From Anastrepha obliqua (lineage: Eukaryota > Arthropoda > Insecta > Diptera > Tephritidae), in NCBI RefSeq assembly GCF_027943255.1, contig NC_072893.1, positions 64,264,001 through 64,328,000 on the forward strand: DNA of 64,000 bases, read 5' to 3'. Positions 44,690-55,890 of this stretch are shown here, piece after piece; the stretch's first letter is position 1; every line of letters starts with the position of its first letter. The position numbers were made by a program, and so were the translations under genes. Below the pieces are notes generated by a model. It saw nothing but the letters and a program-made list of their open reading frames with translations. It was not told the origin of the DNA and did no database searches.

Positions 44690-45510
44690 CACCTTACATT
44701 CGTCCACTGTTCGTCTTGTTGCATTTTATCAATATGACAGTTGTTTTTGCTGTTGCGTTCGTCTTACATAATTCCTTTCAACCAATGTTGCGAAGTTCCA
44801 CTATAATTCTTGTCGCAAAAGCTTGTATCGCCCTCCACTTTTCATCCGAATCAAGCATTTGTGGGACTAGGTTATTGGACCTTAGAGACACTTCAGTTTT
44901 GTTAGTTAGATCGTCGCGTTTCTTAGCAAACCTTCTGCAATAAAAGGCCAAGCATCCGTGTCCGCTTAATATCTACGTCAGGAAGAAATCAACGTCTACG
45001 TGTTTTCGACAGATCCACTCGTTAATCCGTGGAATCAACCTATGCTTCCACTGGTCTTTTGGGTACTGGCCCCATTTTGATTGCCCTTCAGCTATCGAGG
45101 CACAACGTTCTGCTTGTTTGAGTTCCTGTCCTTGGTACCTTGCGAGCAGTACAGCCTCTTCTGTACATTTTCCCGCATGTTTATAGGCATTTTTCTAGCT
45201 ATGACGCAGATTGCATCGTCCGGCAGCGTTCTATAGGCACATGCGGCCCTCAACGTACATGTTGTTTGCATACCTTGAGGCACATAGGAATGGTAAAATT
45301 GACCTCAACATGGAAACAAGCACAGCCAATCCCCACTTTCTTCAAATGAAATCTGCAATGCATTCGATCGCGTCTTCGTGGATACTATCCGACTCTTCGT
45401 CATGCTGTGTGTGACTCGCTGCAACTCGTGAATTATTTTTAAACTCTCCATTGAAGTACCACTTGGCCAAAGCCACTCAGTTTTATCAGTTTGCGCATTA
45501 AATTTAGAAG
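44690..45510 (-). mobile_element. R1-like LINE relic (C-terminal RT region)
   Basis: Minus-strand translation across broken frames gives 'LRAACAYRTLPDDAICVIAR' and 'MPINM', then a degraded WKHRLIP-type block, 'HVDVDFFLT' and 'SGHGC', the order found after the RT domain of R1-clade elements. Multiple stops are present. The family call rests on remembered motifs. Confidence 0.65.
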
Positions 45511-45519
45511 GTCTCAATT

Positions 45520-46150
45520 GAGTAAGAACAGTTTTGGCTCCATTGAAAATTCTATTTGCGTAGAAAACAATTTTGTTTTTAATTCTATAAAATTGAAAAA
45601 GAAATTGTTTTGTTGTAATTTTTTTTTTAATTAAAGAAAGAAATTATTTGACAATACGTTTTTTCTATCGTTAACCCTTTTCAAACAAAATTTTTTTTTA
45701 GTTTTTGTGTTATTTTAATTTTATTATTTTTAAAGTATTTTTATTTTGTGACCCCCTGGCCTGATTAACGTTAAGGGTTTTTTGATATTTATTTTATTTA
45801 AAATAACTTTGTCTAGTGGATTTTTTTTTAACGGAAAACTAGGCACGAAATTTTTTAAAATGATTTATTTATTGTAAAATTGTTTTTATTAGTTTTTTAG
45901 AATTTTGTTTTTATACAATATTATTTTTATTTTATATTTCTATGGTATATTTATTTTGAGAGCTACTGAGCCGGATTCACTTTTTTAGATATTTATTTTA
46001 TTTAAAATAAAAAAAAAAATTTATTTTTTTTTTAACGGAAAAACTAGGTACGAGATTTAAAATTTGAAAACGAAATTTTTTAAAATGAATTTTTTTTTAT
46101 TGTAAAATTTATTTTATTAATTTTTAAAAAATTTTTGTTATTTTATATTG
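45520..46150. other. T-rich spacer
   Basis: Repeated 'TTTATTTTATTTAAAATAA', 'AACGGAAAAACTAGGTACGA' and 'TATTTTTATTTTGTGA' words recur at 45760-46100 and 46925-47150, suggesting a degenerate duplicated AT-rich segment. No gene. Confidence 0.5.
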
Positions 46151-46154
46151 CTAT

Positions 46155-46600
46155 AATTTTGGTTGCCCAGAGGGCAGGGCATTCATAGAGGAAGTGGAAG
46201 ATTGTTTCCTTTTTCTCCGGTTGTTTACAACTATGACAGTATGTATTATGAGGGATGCCCATTTTGGCTGCTTGTTCTCCCACAGACCATGTTCATGTTT
46301 ATCAATGTTGACGATTGCTTAAGATTGTAGGTGGGCTATAACGTTCTGCTAATTTTGCATTTCGTCTGGTCTCTCCATCTACAATCTGCGATTTGGAGGT
46401 ATTTTAGGGAAATTGCACTCTTGATTGCACCTAATGGTGTGAATACCGATTCTGCAAAAGTGTTATTCATGGCAGATCCCCTTCTTGCCAGTTCATCCGC
46501 TTTTTCATTACCTTCAATGCTCCGATGTCCCGGGACCCAGTTTAAGTTAACTTTATGGTTTTCGCTGGGCGGCCGCCGTAGCCGAATGGGTTGGTGCGTG
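46155..46600 (-). pseudogene. LINE RNase H and zinc-knuckle fragment
   Basis: The minus strand encodes 'VNLNWVPGHRSIEGNEKADE' and 'LARRGSAMNN' (RNase H), then after frameshifts 'CHSCKQPEKKETIFHFLYEC' (C-terminal Cys/His block). It is a second RNase H-bearing LINE distinct from that at 21.8 kb. A SINE is inserted at 46567 and LINE-flank sequence resumes at 46908. Confidence 0.8.
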
Positions 46601-46892
46601 ATAACCATTCGGAATTCACAGAGAGGTCGTTGGTTCGAATCTCGGTGAAAGCGAAATTAATAAAAACATTTTTCTAATAGCGGTCGCCCCTCGGCAGGCA
46701 ATGGCAAACCTCCGAGTGTATTTCTGCCATAAAAAAGCTCCTCATAAAAATATTGCCGTTCGAAGTCGGCTTAAAGCTGTAGGTCCCTCCATTTGTGGAA
46801 CAACATCAAGACGCACGCCACAAATAGGAGGAGGAGCTCGGCCAAACACCCAAAGAGGGTGTGCGCGCCAATTATTTATTTTTTTTTTAATT
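46567..46892 (+). mobile_element. tRNA-derived SINE, copy 5, with 15-bp TSD
   Basis: A complete copy: A-box-like 'GTAGCCGAATGGGTTGGTGC', B-box 'TTGGTTCGAATCTCGG', body 'CCTCGGCAGGCAATGGCAAA', 'CCTCCGAGTGTATTTCTGCC', 'GTAGGTCCCTCCATTTGTGG', 'AAATAGGAGGAGGAGCTCGG' and tail 'GCGCGCCAATTATTTATT'. It is flanked by a perfect target-site duplication TTTATGGTTTTCGCT (46552-46566 and 46893-46907). RNA polymerase III transcription and LINE-mediated insertion are typical for the class. Confidence 0.95.
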
Positions 46893-46924
46893 TTTATGGT
46901 TTTCGCTCAAGGTGGTAAGGCGCT

Positions 46925-48750
46925 TTAGGTGTTTAGATATTTATTTTATTTAAAATAAGAAAATTGTTTAGTAGATTTTTTTAACGGAAAAACTAGGTAC
47001 GAAATTTGAATTTTTTTTATTAAGTTTTTGGAAATTTTTTTATTTTATTTTTGTTTTATATATATTTTATATAATAGTATTTTTATTTTGTAAGCTGCTG
47101 AGCCGTATTAACTGTTTTTGGTTTTTGATATTTTTTTTGTTTGAAATACAAATTTTTTTTATTAAACTTTTTTTGTTTTGGTGCTTCAACAAAAACACTA
47201 AGTAGGAATTCAAATTCCGCGGCTCAGACTAACCTTAAATTCATTAGTCCGATTCGTTTACAAGATAATAAAAAGTGTCAAATTAATGCACAGTGTAATG
47301 AGTTTGCGACCAGTTTTCAATTACGATTATGCTTCCGAGTTTTAGACAGCGTATCGAAATAAGGTTTTTGCAAAAGGTCGTTTTGGCTGCTCTATTGGGA
47401 TGGGTTTGCATAGAAAAAGAAATGGAAAAATGAAACTAGAAAACAAAACAATAAAATTACTAAATCGAAAGCCATAATTTCAAAATTAACTAATAAATTT
47501 AAACCTAAATTGCACATAAAAATTTATTACTATAATAAAAAAAAATTACATGTTAACGTTAAATAAAACAATTTTAACAAATAAAAGCTGCAATTAATTT
47601 ATATCAGAAATGATGAATGTAGAAATTGTTAAACGCATTTAATTGAACGCTTACCGACATGAAATGGATTGAATTCGATGGATAAATCATTTCAAATAAA
47701 CAACTAAAAAATGTAATATGCAAGTAATACCGGTTTATTAATCAAATTAATTATAGTACGTACATACATTATCTCATAAAACCCACACATACACTTACAC
47801 ACAGCCATTCGGCATAGACCTCCTCAGTAGGGATATACAGGACACAAATGTATTCACAAACAAAACGACACCGAACAGCCTAATTGCAATGCGCTAATTT
47901 GCAAATTAATTATGGAAAAGCTATGAAGCATAAAAAATATTCAATAAAAAGCAGAAAAATCTACAATACATACCTACATATATAGTAAGCTAACACAAGT
48001 CGAGGATAAAAATAATTATTACCTATAATATGAAAACCTACTGCAAGCCACATTTACAATGCAACAACAACAAAAAAAAGCAGACAAACGAAAATATATG
48101 ATATGAAAAGCATGAAAAGAAAATAAAAAATAATTCTATACACTAAATTTAATACATAAAAAATATAAATAAAAAAAAATACATATAAAATTAAATAAAT
48201 GCATATTTCCGCTAACAGTTATCATTTAAGTAAACACATGAAGCCGGCAATTTTCACAAAAGAAAAAAAATTATATATATACATACATAAACGTAAGCAG
48301 AAATATGAATATTAAATTTACTGAGTAATGTTAAAAAACATAGCGTAAAATACGAGTACGTCAACGTCGGCGTCACTTAGCTTAAACTGACAGCAACATT
48401 CTCACCCTCACCACACACACCCGCGCGCACATACATAGCCAAACACAGGACACACGAATGCGAAAAACAAATAAAAAGCAAAAAAAAAACAATAAATTAA
48501 AGTAAAATTAAATAAAAAGTAAAAATAAAAAATAGAATTATGAGTAAATGCAAATTAATATATAAAATATGCGTCAAATGGAAAGGTGGAAATTATTAAT
48601 TAACATTAATTAATTATATTATTGAACTTAAATTTAAAATAAAACACATTATTATCAGCATTATTGTGACGATGATCATATTATTATTGCTATTATGTTC
48701 AATAAAAATAAAAATAAAAATAAATAATTTGATTTAAAAAATATTACAAT
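46925..48750. other. AT-rich DNA, no gene
   Basis: T-rich to about 47160, then mixed AT-rich sequence with A-rich simple stretches near 48060-48200 and 48470-48560 and a CACACACCCGCGCGC microsatellite near 48410. Nothing coding. Confidence 0.55.
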
Positions 48751-48841
48751 TGTGTTTCATTCTATTGTGGAACTTTAAAGCAATTTCTTGCAGACTCATC
48801 ACGAGAAAATCAGGTAAGAAAGAATGGGCACGAAAAATATT

Positions 48842-50228
48842 AAACAAGGTGAATTCCAAAATATACAAGACTGAGCTAAAATAGAAACGACAGGAGCTTT
48901 TGATGTGATAACGTCTTATAATTCGATTTAACAGGCTGCACGCACGAAAAAATGTGTCGTTACCTTGCTCATTACTGTTCATATGTAGTTACCTTGCTCA
49001 TATTAGTGTTTTTTCTGATAACTTCGAGTTTATCTATTAAAAATAGTCCACTCTGGTCTCGATACACTGTTTTGCGCAACCTAAAGGTGTTTCAGGTCAT
49101 TGACCGGAATCCAAAATGTCCTTCAAGATGTCGGTACAAGTATTTTCGGTGGTCTCTATGGACGCAAAGCGTTTTCCTTTCATGACCAAATGCAAATTTC
49201 TGAATAGGTAGAAGTCACATGGAACCATATCAGTTAAATACAGTGAGTGATTGATGATTAAAAAGGCACTTTTAGTCAAAAAATCAGTCACTGGTGTGGA
49301 TCGATGAGATGCTGCATTATTATGCAATAGGCGCCAGCCACCTCCTTCGGTATTCAGGGCGAATTCGACGAATGCGATGTCACAAATGTTTCAAAACGCG
49401 AAAATATATAGAAAATTGCATTGACGGTTTGACCCATTGGAATGAACTCCTTGTGGACAATTCCTTTGGAATCTCAATCACAAATGAGCATCGACTTGAT
49501 TTTTGACTTCTCCAAACGCGATTTTTTAGGTGGTGGCTCTGACGCTTAGGTTCAGGTATAGGTATGTTGGAAACACCTGGTTTCATCACCAATTACGACG
49601 TTGTAAAGGAAATTCTCGTCTTTTCTCACGTCTTTAATGAAGTCGCTTGAATTTCGAATTCTGACAATTTTGGCCCTCAGTTAACTTGTGTGGAATGAAC
49701 CGTGCACAGACCTGTCATAAGCCCAAATGATCAGTTAAAATGCGATAAGTCGATATTTTGGAGATATTCAACTTCGATTGCATGAATTCCAATATTGATT
49801 TCGGTACTTTTGATAAAATTTACGAACCAATTTGGATGAAGTTTTCGGTGATTGCTTTTTTTGGACCGGTATCTTCACTGTCATTTATGTCCTCACAACC
49901 ATCTCTGAAACGTGTAAACCTTCACGGAACTTGGCCTTATATAGACAATAATTGCCATAAATTTGTTTCATCAATTCAAATGTTTCGGTAAACGTTTTAT
50001 TGATTTTAAAACAAAATTTGGTTAGCTGGGAGCTCTTTGTTCGAAACTCATTTTTGTGCTGATGACACAAACATACTGACACTTTAGACGCTTCCACTGA
50101 GCCGAATGTCACCAAGTCAGCTAGGGATGTCACTTCCAACGCACTAACTCATTAAAATCATGACGCCATCAAAAACATTTTTTTGACACCAGTTTTTGGT
50201 GTTTATTTTGGACTTCACCTTGCATATA
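48842..50228 (-). pseudogene. Mariner relic B (same lineage as relic A)
   Basis: The ends are inverted 'AACAAGGTGAATTCCAAAAT' (about 48843) and 'ATTTTGGACTTCACCTTGCA' (to about 50226). Minus-strand blocks: 'KINKTFTETFELMKQIYGN', 'HNNAASHRSTPVTDFLTKSA' (second catalytic block, with Asp replaced by Asn), 'DMVPCDFYLFRNLHLVMKGK' and 'RFASIETTENTCTDILKDIL'. Numerous stops and frameshifts. Near full length (about 1.39 kb) but dead. Confidence 0.85.
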
Positions 50229-50923
50229 CAGGGTTCGGCACTCGAAGTGTAACCAACATTAGATACACGGACATCAGCTGTCTGTTAGTTGGCTAAATGA
50301 CAGTCCAGAGTATTGTTTACAAGCGCGCGGGAGCATTTTGCCGAGAGTAAACGCGAAAAAGAAAATCAGTAATGGATTTCAAACGTAATAGTGTGACTGC
50401 ATTATATTTGGCTGGAAAATCACAACCAGCGATTGTTCGTGAGCTCGAGCACCATAGAGTGAATAAAGGTTTTGTTTATCGCACCATTACTCATTACAAT
50501 GATACTGGTAGCATCGCGAAACGTCATGGAGGTGGTCATCAGCGAAATGCCCGGCGAAGGGCCAATCAAATGTCGAAAGAACTGAAAAAACTGTAGAGTA
50601 GCATCCGCCGCATACTAAAAAATTACCTCAGAGTCAAGCCTTACAAGATCCAAAAGGAGCATGATCTCACACCAAAGCAGCAACAAGTCAGATTTGAGAT
50701 AGCGAGTGATAGTGAGTGTTTTTTGACAGAAAATTTCTCAATTTGTAAGCTCCCAAATATTTACTTAGGGTTTATTTGACCGACCGTTCTTACGAGAATT
50801 TGAGTCATCGATTGGTCACTAGGAGGTAGTACCCACCACAGGTGATGGCTTGGGCCGCTGTAACGCAGATGGGTGCTCTCCAATCGTTTTCATCGAGCCG
50901 GCCGTCAAGGTAAATGCGAAATA
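50229..50923 (+). pseudogene. Mariner-superfamily relic C, 5' part (interrupted host element)
   Basis: Starts 'MDFKRNSVTALYLAGKSQPA' at 50372, followed by 'VNKGFVYRTITHYNDTGSIA' and 'KRHGGGHQ', then broken frames with 'YKIQKEHDLTPKQQQVRFE' and a 'SPIVFIEPAVKVNAK' block near 50880. At 50922-50923 (TA) another mariner-type element is inserted. The frame continues on its far side at 52236. Confidence 0.85.
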
Positions 50924-52233
50924 AAGGGGATTTTTTAAGAGCTATAGGAAAGTTTTTCAAAAAAAACACACGTAAACTTCAGAAAAATGCATGCAATTTT
51001 TATTTAAATCGATAGTACGGTCCATATAATTTAATGTTTGAAGATTATTTCATGCAAATGTTGGCTGCGGCTGCGCTTCAATTGGTCCATCCGCTTAGTC
51101 AAATTTCGTCATACTCTTTCCAATGTTTCGGCCGGCATCTCACATATAAATGCTTTAATGTTGTCTTTCAGGCGTTAATTGAAGCAGGCTTGTCTTAATA
51201 GACATGAGCTTTAACATAGCCCCACAAAAAATAATCTAAAGGCGTTATATCGCACGATTTGGGTGGCCAATTGACAAGTCCCGAACGTGAAGTAAAATGT
51301 TCACCGAACTCGCCTCTCAACAAGTCCATTGTTACGCGTGCTGTGTGACATGTGGCACCGTCTTGCTGAAACCACATGTCATGCAAGTCAAGCTCTTGCA
51401 TTTTGGGCAAAAAAAGTTGAATATCATTTCACGGTAGCGCTCACCATTCACAGTTACGTTACGATTCGCAGCATCTTTGAAGAAGTACGGTCCAATGATA
51501 CCTCCAGCCCATAAACAGCAACAAACTGTGACCTATTCTGGATACATTGGTAGCTCTTCATTGGTAATTGGTAATTCTTCTGGCTGATCTTCACTCCAAA
51601 ATCGACAATTCTGCTTATTTACGTACCCAGTGATCCAAAAATGAGCTTCGTCGCTGAACACAATTTTTCGATAAAAAAGTGGATCTTCAGCCAGCTTCCC
51701 AAGAGCCCACTCACCAAAAATTCTGCGTTGCGGTAGGTCGTTCGGCTTCAATTCTTGCACCAGCTGTATTTTGAAAGGCTACACACCTAAATCCTTTCGC
51801 AAAATTTTCCACGTTGTTGAGTAACAGAGGCCCAATTGCTGCGAACGGCGACGAATCGATAATTGATGGTCATCATTAGCACTGGCCGATACAGCTGCGG
51901 TATTTTCTTCAGTTCGCACTCTACGTAAGCGTGTTGGTGGTTTGATGTCCAATAATGTAAATTTGGTTCTAAATTTAGTCACAATAGCTCAAATAGCCGC
52001 TTCAATGGGTCGATTCAACTGACCATAAAATGGAAGAAGCGCGGGATAAACTTTCTCAACAGAAGACGCATTTTTATAATAAAATTCAATGATTTGCAAG
52101 CGTTGTTCGTTTGTAAGACGATTCATGGTTAAATAATAGACCAAACTGAAGATGTTTGACAGTAAAACAAACCACGAAACGTGCGTCAGCTGTTTAAACC
52201 AACTGTTTAAAAAGATAATAGCTAAAAAATCAT
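50924..52233 (-). mobile_element. Mariner-type element D, full length, inserted in relic C
   Basis: Bounded by TA duplicates (50922-50923 and 52234-52235). The ends share a GATTTTTTA core ('AAGGGGATTTTTTAAGAG' on the left; complement of the right end 'ATGATTTTTTAGCTATTATC'). At 1,310 bp it is the size of an autonomous mariner. A second copy of its 5' part lies at 59548-59923. Confidence 0.9.
51031..52126 (-). pseudogene. Transposase of element D (about 36 residues between the last two catalytic Asp)
   Basis: ATG at 52124-52126. Order: 'MNRLTNEQRLQIIEFYYKN' (HTH), 'RRSQQLGLCYSTTWKILRKD', 'PFKIQLVQELKPND', 'KIVFSDEAHFWITGYVNKQN' (first Asp), 'LWAGGIIGPYFFKD', 'WFQQDGATCHTARVTMDLLR' (second Asp), 'PPKSCDITPLDYFLWGYVKA' (third Asp) and 'HLHEIIFKH' before TAA at 51031. 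About 36 residues separate the second and third Asp. In-frame stops near 51995 (TGA), 51786 and 51530, plus frameshifts around 51400, inactivate it. Confidence 0.88.
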
Positions 52234-52235
52234 TA

Positions 52236-52545
52236 TTATCGGGAAATTTTTCTGGAGGTTGCTTTGAAGCCATGGGCAGACAAACATTTCGGAACAGGAC
52301 TTGGTACCGTATCAGGCTTTTTTGGAGAGCAAGGTTCGAACTAAAAGATTCATCAGCCTCGAGACGCAGAAAAAAAGTGTTTGCCAAAATACCTGGCCGC
52401 TTGTGCATATGCAATGTCATTTGTGTCTATAGCTGGTAGCGCAATCTCTAATGTGTAACTCGGCTGTCCACCTGTACGCAAATGCATTCCAAAAACTGAA
52501 AGAAGGTTTGTATGCTTGGAAGAAGACAAAGGCATAAATGTGAAC
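52236..52545 (+). pseudogene. Mariner-superfamily relic C, 3' part
   Basis: With the TA shared, codons continue directly from 50923 as 'YRE' then 'LEVALKPWADKHFG', the segment before the second catalytic Asp in this transposase group. It then decays into frameshifted sequence. The boundary is approximate because the right terminal repeat is not recognisable. Confidence 0.75.
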
Positions 52546-53129
52546 CTGGGTCACTAAAGCACACAGCAGTGCTGCAACACACCTATTCATCTCATATATC
52601 ACTCATATATCTATATGTATGCATGCATATGCGTATACCTGTGGTCATAATAATATCACCGCGACATCTTGCAAATTTTTCACTATTTATTTGATTTTAT
52701 CTAATTATTTTTATAAAAATAAAGTTTATATGACAGCAAAAACCATATAACTCAGAGTTTCAAACTTTGTGGAAATTTAAAAATTTTTTTAAATTTTCGT
52801 GAAAATTGCAAACTTTGTAATCAGCATATTTGGGGAAATTTCGAGTATGCAGTTTTATGTTCCATAGCATTTTAGTATAATAAAGTGCAAGATTAAAGTG
52901 GCTCAAAAATTACGTTGATTTTTGGGATTTATTTTTGTTGACGGTGATATGCATTTTCCTCATACAACGAATGTGAGCTGAAAGTTTTTTATAAGAGAGA
53001 AAATGAAAAGTTTTTTATGTAGAGAAATGCACAAGATCGTCAGCAAAAGAGAGTTGCAAAAACTTAACGCGATTTTGAGTCCCTTTGAACTTTCATTTTA
53101 TTATACCAAAATTCAATGGGCTAGGAATG
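52546..53129. other. AT-rich spacer
   Basis: Nothing recognised. Short TATATGTATGCATGCATATG simple sequence near 52610. Confidence 0.45.
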
Positions 53130-53990
53130 ACATTTGTTTTCTAGCTTACGAGTCCAGTAAATAATTTTCGCTGATCGACGAGCGGAAATGCACGAAGTAG
53201 CAGAGGCCATAGTTGTGTCGACCGGAACGGCAATTAATATTTTACGTGATAAAAAATTCTCGGCCCGGTGCGTGTTGCGTTTGCTCACGGTGAACAACAA
53301 GCGGATGCGGCTGTTAACTTCGAAGCAGTGTTTGAAGCAATTTAAACGAGATCCGAAGGAATTTTTGCGGCGAGTTATAACCGTTGATGAAATCTGGATT
53401 CATCATTACACACCAGAAACTTAGCAATAATCAAAACAGTGGATTTCTCCCGGTGGATCTGCTCCAAAGAAGGCGAAGACAATCCCATCGGCCGGTAAGG
53501 TCAAGGCGACAATTTTTTGCGAACAGCTCATCCTCATAGATTTTTTAGAAAAAGGAAGAACGACCACTGTACAATACTACAGTGAGTTGTTGGACCGCTT
53601 TCACAAGAAATTGAAGGAAACACGACCGCATTTGGCGAAAAAGAAGGTCCTGTTTCACCACGATAACGCACAAGCACATTCATCCGGAGTTGTCGCAGCC
53701 AAAGTGCATAAATGGCGCTATGAATTGCACCTCCGCACCCCCCGTATGCACCCGATCTGGCTCACTTCGACTTTTTCTTGTTCCCTAACATGAAGAAATG
53801 GCTTGCGGGAAAACAATTTAGTTCAAACGAGGAAGTTATTGCCAAGACAAAGGCATATTTTGGGCAGCTCGACAAATCCTATTTTTGGAAGTGTTAAAAA
53901 AATGGTCGGAACCCCTTTCTAAAAGTGGACTATGTTGAAAAATAAAAAAAGATTTTTTAAAGAATGGTGTCTTCATTTCTATTATAACAT
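53130..53990 (+). pseudogene. Mariner relic E (mauritiana-like)
   Basis: Plus-strand blocks: 'MHEVAEAIVVSTGTAINILR', 'RVLRLLTVNNKRMRLLTSKQ', 'EFLRRVITVDEIWIHHYTPE' (first Asp), 'PKKAKTIPSAGKVKATIFCE', 'KKKVLFHHDNAQAHSSGVVA' (second Asp) and 'NGLRENNLVQTRK'. The region of the third Asp (near 53745-53790) is frameshifted. The N-terminal HTH start is missing. It differs in sequence from relics A/B and from the relic at 19.7-20.5 kb. Confidence 0.85.
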
Positions 53991-54685
53991 GGGAATTTAT
54001 GGAACCCCCTGGTATGAATTCAGCGACCTGGGACTCCTTACTCATGCCATACTGGAAAAACTTCAAGGTACCGGCTTCAAGACGCTATAAACATGAAAGT
54101 GCTGCCTCTCAAGGAGGCCACATCAGCGCCAGTTACAGTGGATGCACAACCGTATGAAAACGTAAAGAAAATGTGCACTACCTTGGCGGGCTCTGAGGTA
54201 GACGTTGAGCGTAGAATTAGCAAAGCTATTTAATTTGTTGACACTCTCGCGCCTTTGTGGCAAAATAACAACATCAGTTTTTATACCAAAGTGTGCATAT
54301 TTGTGTAAAACTAATATCAAATCTGTCCTTCTATTTGGTTGCACCACATGAAAAGTATTCGCGTCAAGCACAAGACGCTTGCAAACCTTTGTCAACCGCT
54401 GCCTGCGGCGTATTTTGCGATGTTTTTTGCGATGTTTTTTGCGGACTCAAATCTGCTAAAAATAGCTTACCAGTCTGACGTGGTAACTGTAATTCGAAGA
54501 AGGAAGTGGCAGTAGATAGGAAATACACTTCGTAAAAGTGATGAAACTATTGCTAGGCAGGCCGTGCGATGTAACCCCATTCAACAAGCTGGCCGAGGTG
54601 TGGTTAGGCCACGCACCCGCTGCATACGCTCAACGGAAACTGAAATGAACGATCTTACATGGAACAGACTGGGATATATCATACA
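53991..54685. other. Unassigned spacer
   Basis: Balanced composition at 54000-54240 hints at former coding DNA, but no family is recognisable. Confidence 0.4.
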
Positions 54686-55890
54686 TTCTGTCAAAAAAAG
54701 TACCGGGAATAAAACGCAAAATAATTGTGTAATCATCAAAATTTATTTTGTCGCCTTCAAAATAGGATCCATTCGAAGCAATACTCATATGCCAACGATT
54801 AGTCCAGTCATCAAAGCACCTTTTAAATGCGTTTGAAAAGATCTTCTTCAGCTTCTTCAGCGAATTCTCCTTAATAGCCTCTATCGACGGCGTCCTCAAA
54901 GCGGCGTCCACGGAGTACCAATTTAAGTGGTTTTTCGATGAAAATTTGCGAGTTTTGGTAAAAAGAGTGTTCGCAATATGAGGCTTGTGAGATGGTGCGT
55001 TATCATGGTTCAAAATCCATGAGTTTTCTTTCTACAAATTGGTTCGTTTCCTACGCACATTTTCTCTCAAACGTCGCACAACTTCCAAATAATATTCCTT
55101 ATTTACCGTAGAACCATTTGGAACGAATTCCGAGTGGCCAACACCCTGATAATTAAAGAAAACTAGTAGCATGACTTTCACTTTTAACAGACTTTGACGT
55201 GGTTTTTTGGGTTTCGGCTCATGCGGATAGCGCAATTCAGCCGCCTGTTGACGGCTGATAGGTTTGCATGGCAAACTCATATTCCCACGTCTCATCACCT
55301 GTTATGATGCGCTGGATAAACGTTGGGTCCGATTCACTTGTCACTTGCTCAAGCATGTCTTCAGCCACCTTCTTCCGATGAATATTTTGAAAGAACTTCA
55401 ACACTCTTCGAACGAGTCGAGCAGCTACGCGTCTCATGTCTAATTGATAGCTTAAAATATTGCGAATTGATTCGTGAGACACGCTGAGGTCACGAGCTAC
55501 CTCCCTCAAACTTAAGTGATGGGTTTTCAGCACCAATTCCTTGACTTTGTCGACGTTTTCATGGGCGATCAGATCGGGACAAATCTTCCACGACTTCTCG
55601 GCCCTCTGCAAAAGCCTTCTGCCACTCGTAGACCCGTGTTTTTGTAAAAAAACTCGCCAACATTTTCAGTGATTCGGCTCAAGAAATCCCGTTCAAGACA
55701 CAAAATTTAAAACAAATTCTTTTTCCGATATTTGCATCCATAGTGACTGAAATAATTAAATGGCAAAAACAAGCTAATTGACAGATGACGCTCAAACTCT
55801 GTGACACTATTGTTGCACCAACATTCCAGCAGATGTAGACTTATGAGTAACAACAATTCCCGATTGGTTTTTGACAGACAGTACTTACGA
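54686..55890 (-). pseudogene. Mariner relic F
   Basis: Minus-strand blocks in shifted frames: 'KVKELVLKTHHLSLREVARD', 'LSVSHESIRNILSYQLDMRR', 'VAARLVRRVLKFFQ', 'FIQRIITGDETWEYEF' (first Asp), 'VMLLVFFNYQGVGHSEFVPN', 'NHDNAPSHKPHIANTLFTK' (second Asp) and 'FSNAFKRCFDDWTNRWHMSI'. Both ends carry TGTCAAAAA-type words (54689 and, inverted, about 55875). Another DD34D lineage, nearly full length but with a lost third-Asp block. Confidence 0.85.

Noticed and set aside
49758..49991. Plus-strand 77-codon frame
   Set aside because: Antisense of mariner relic B.
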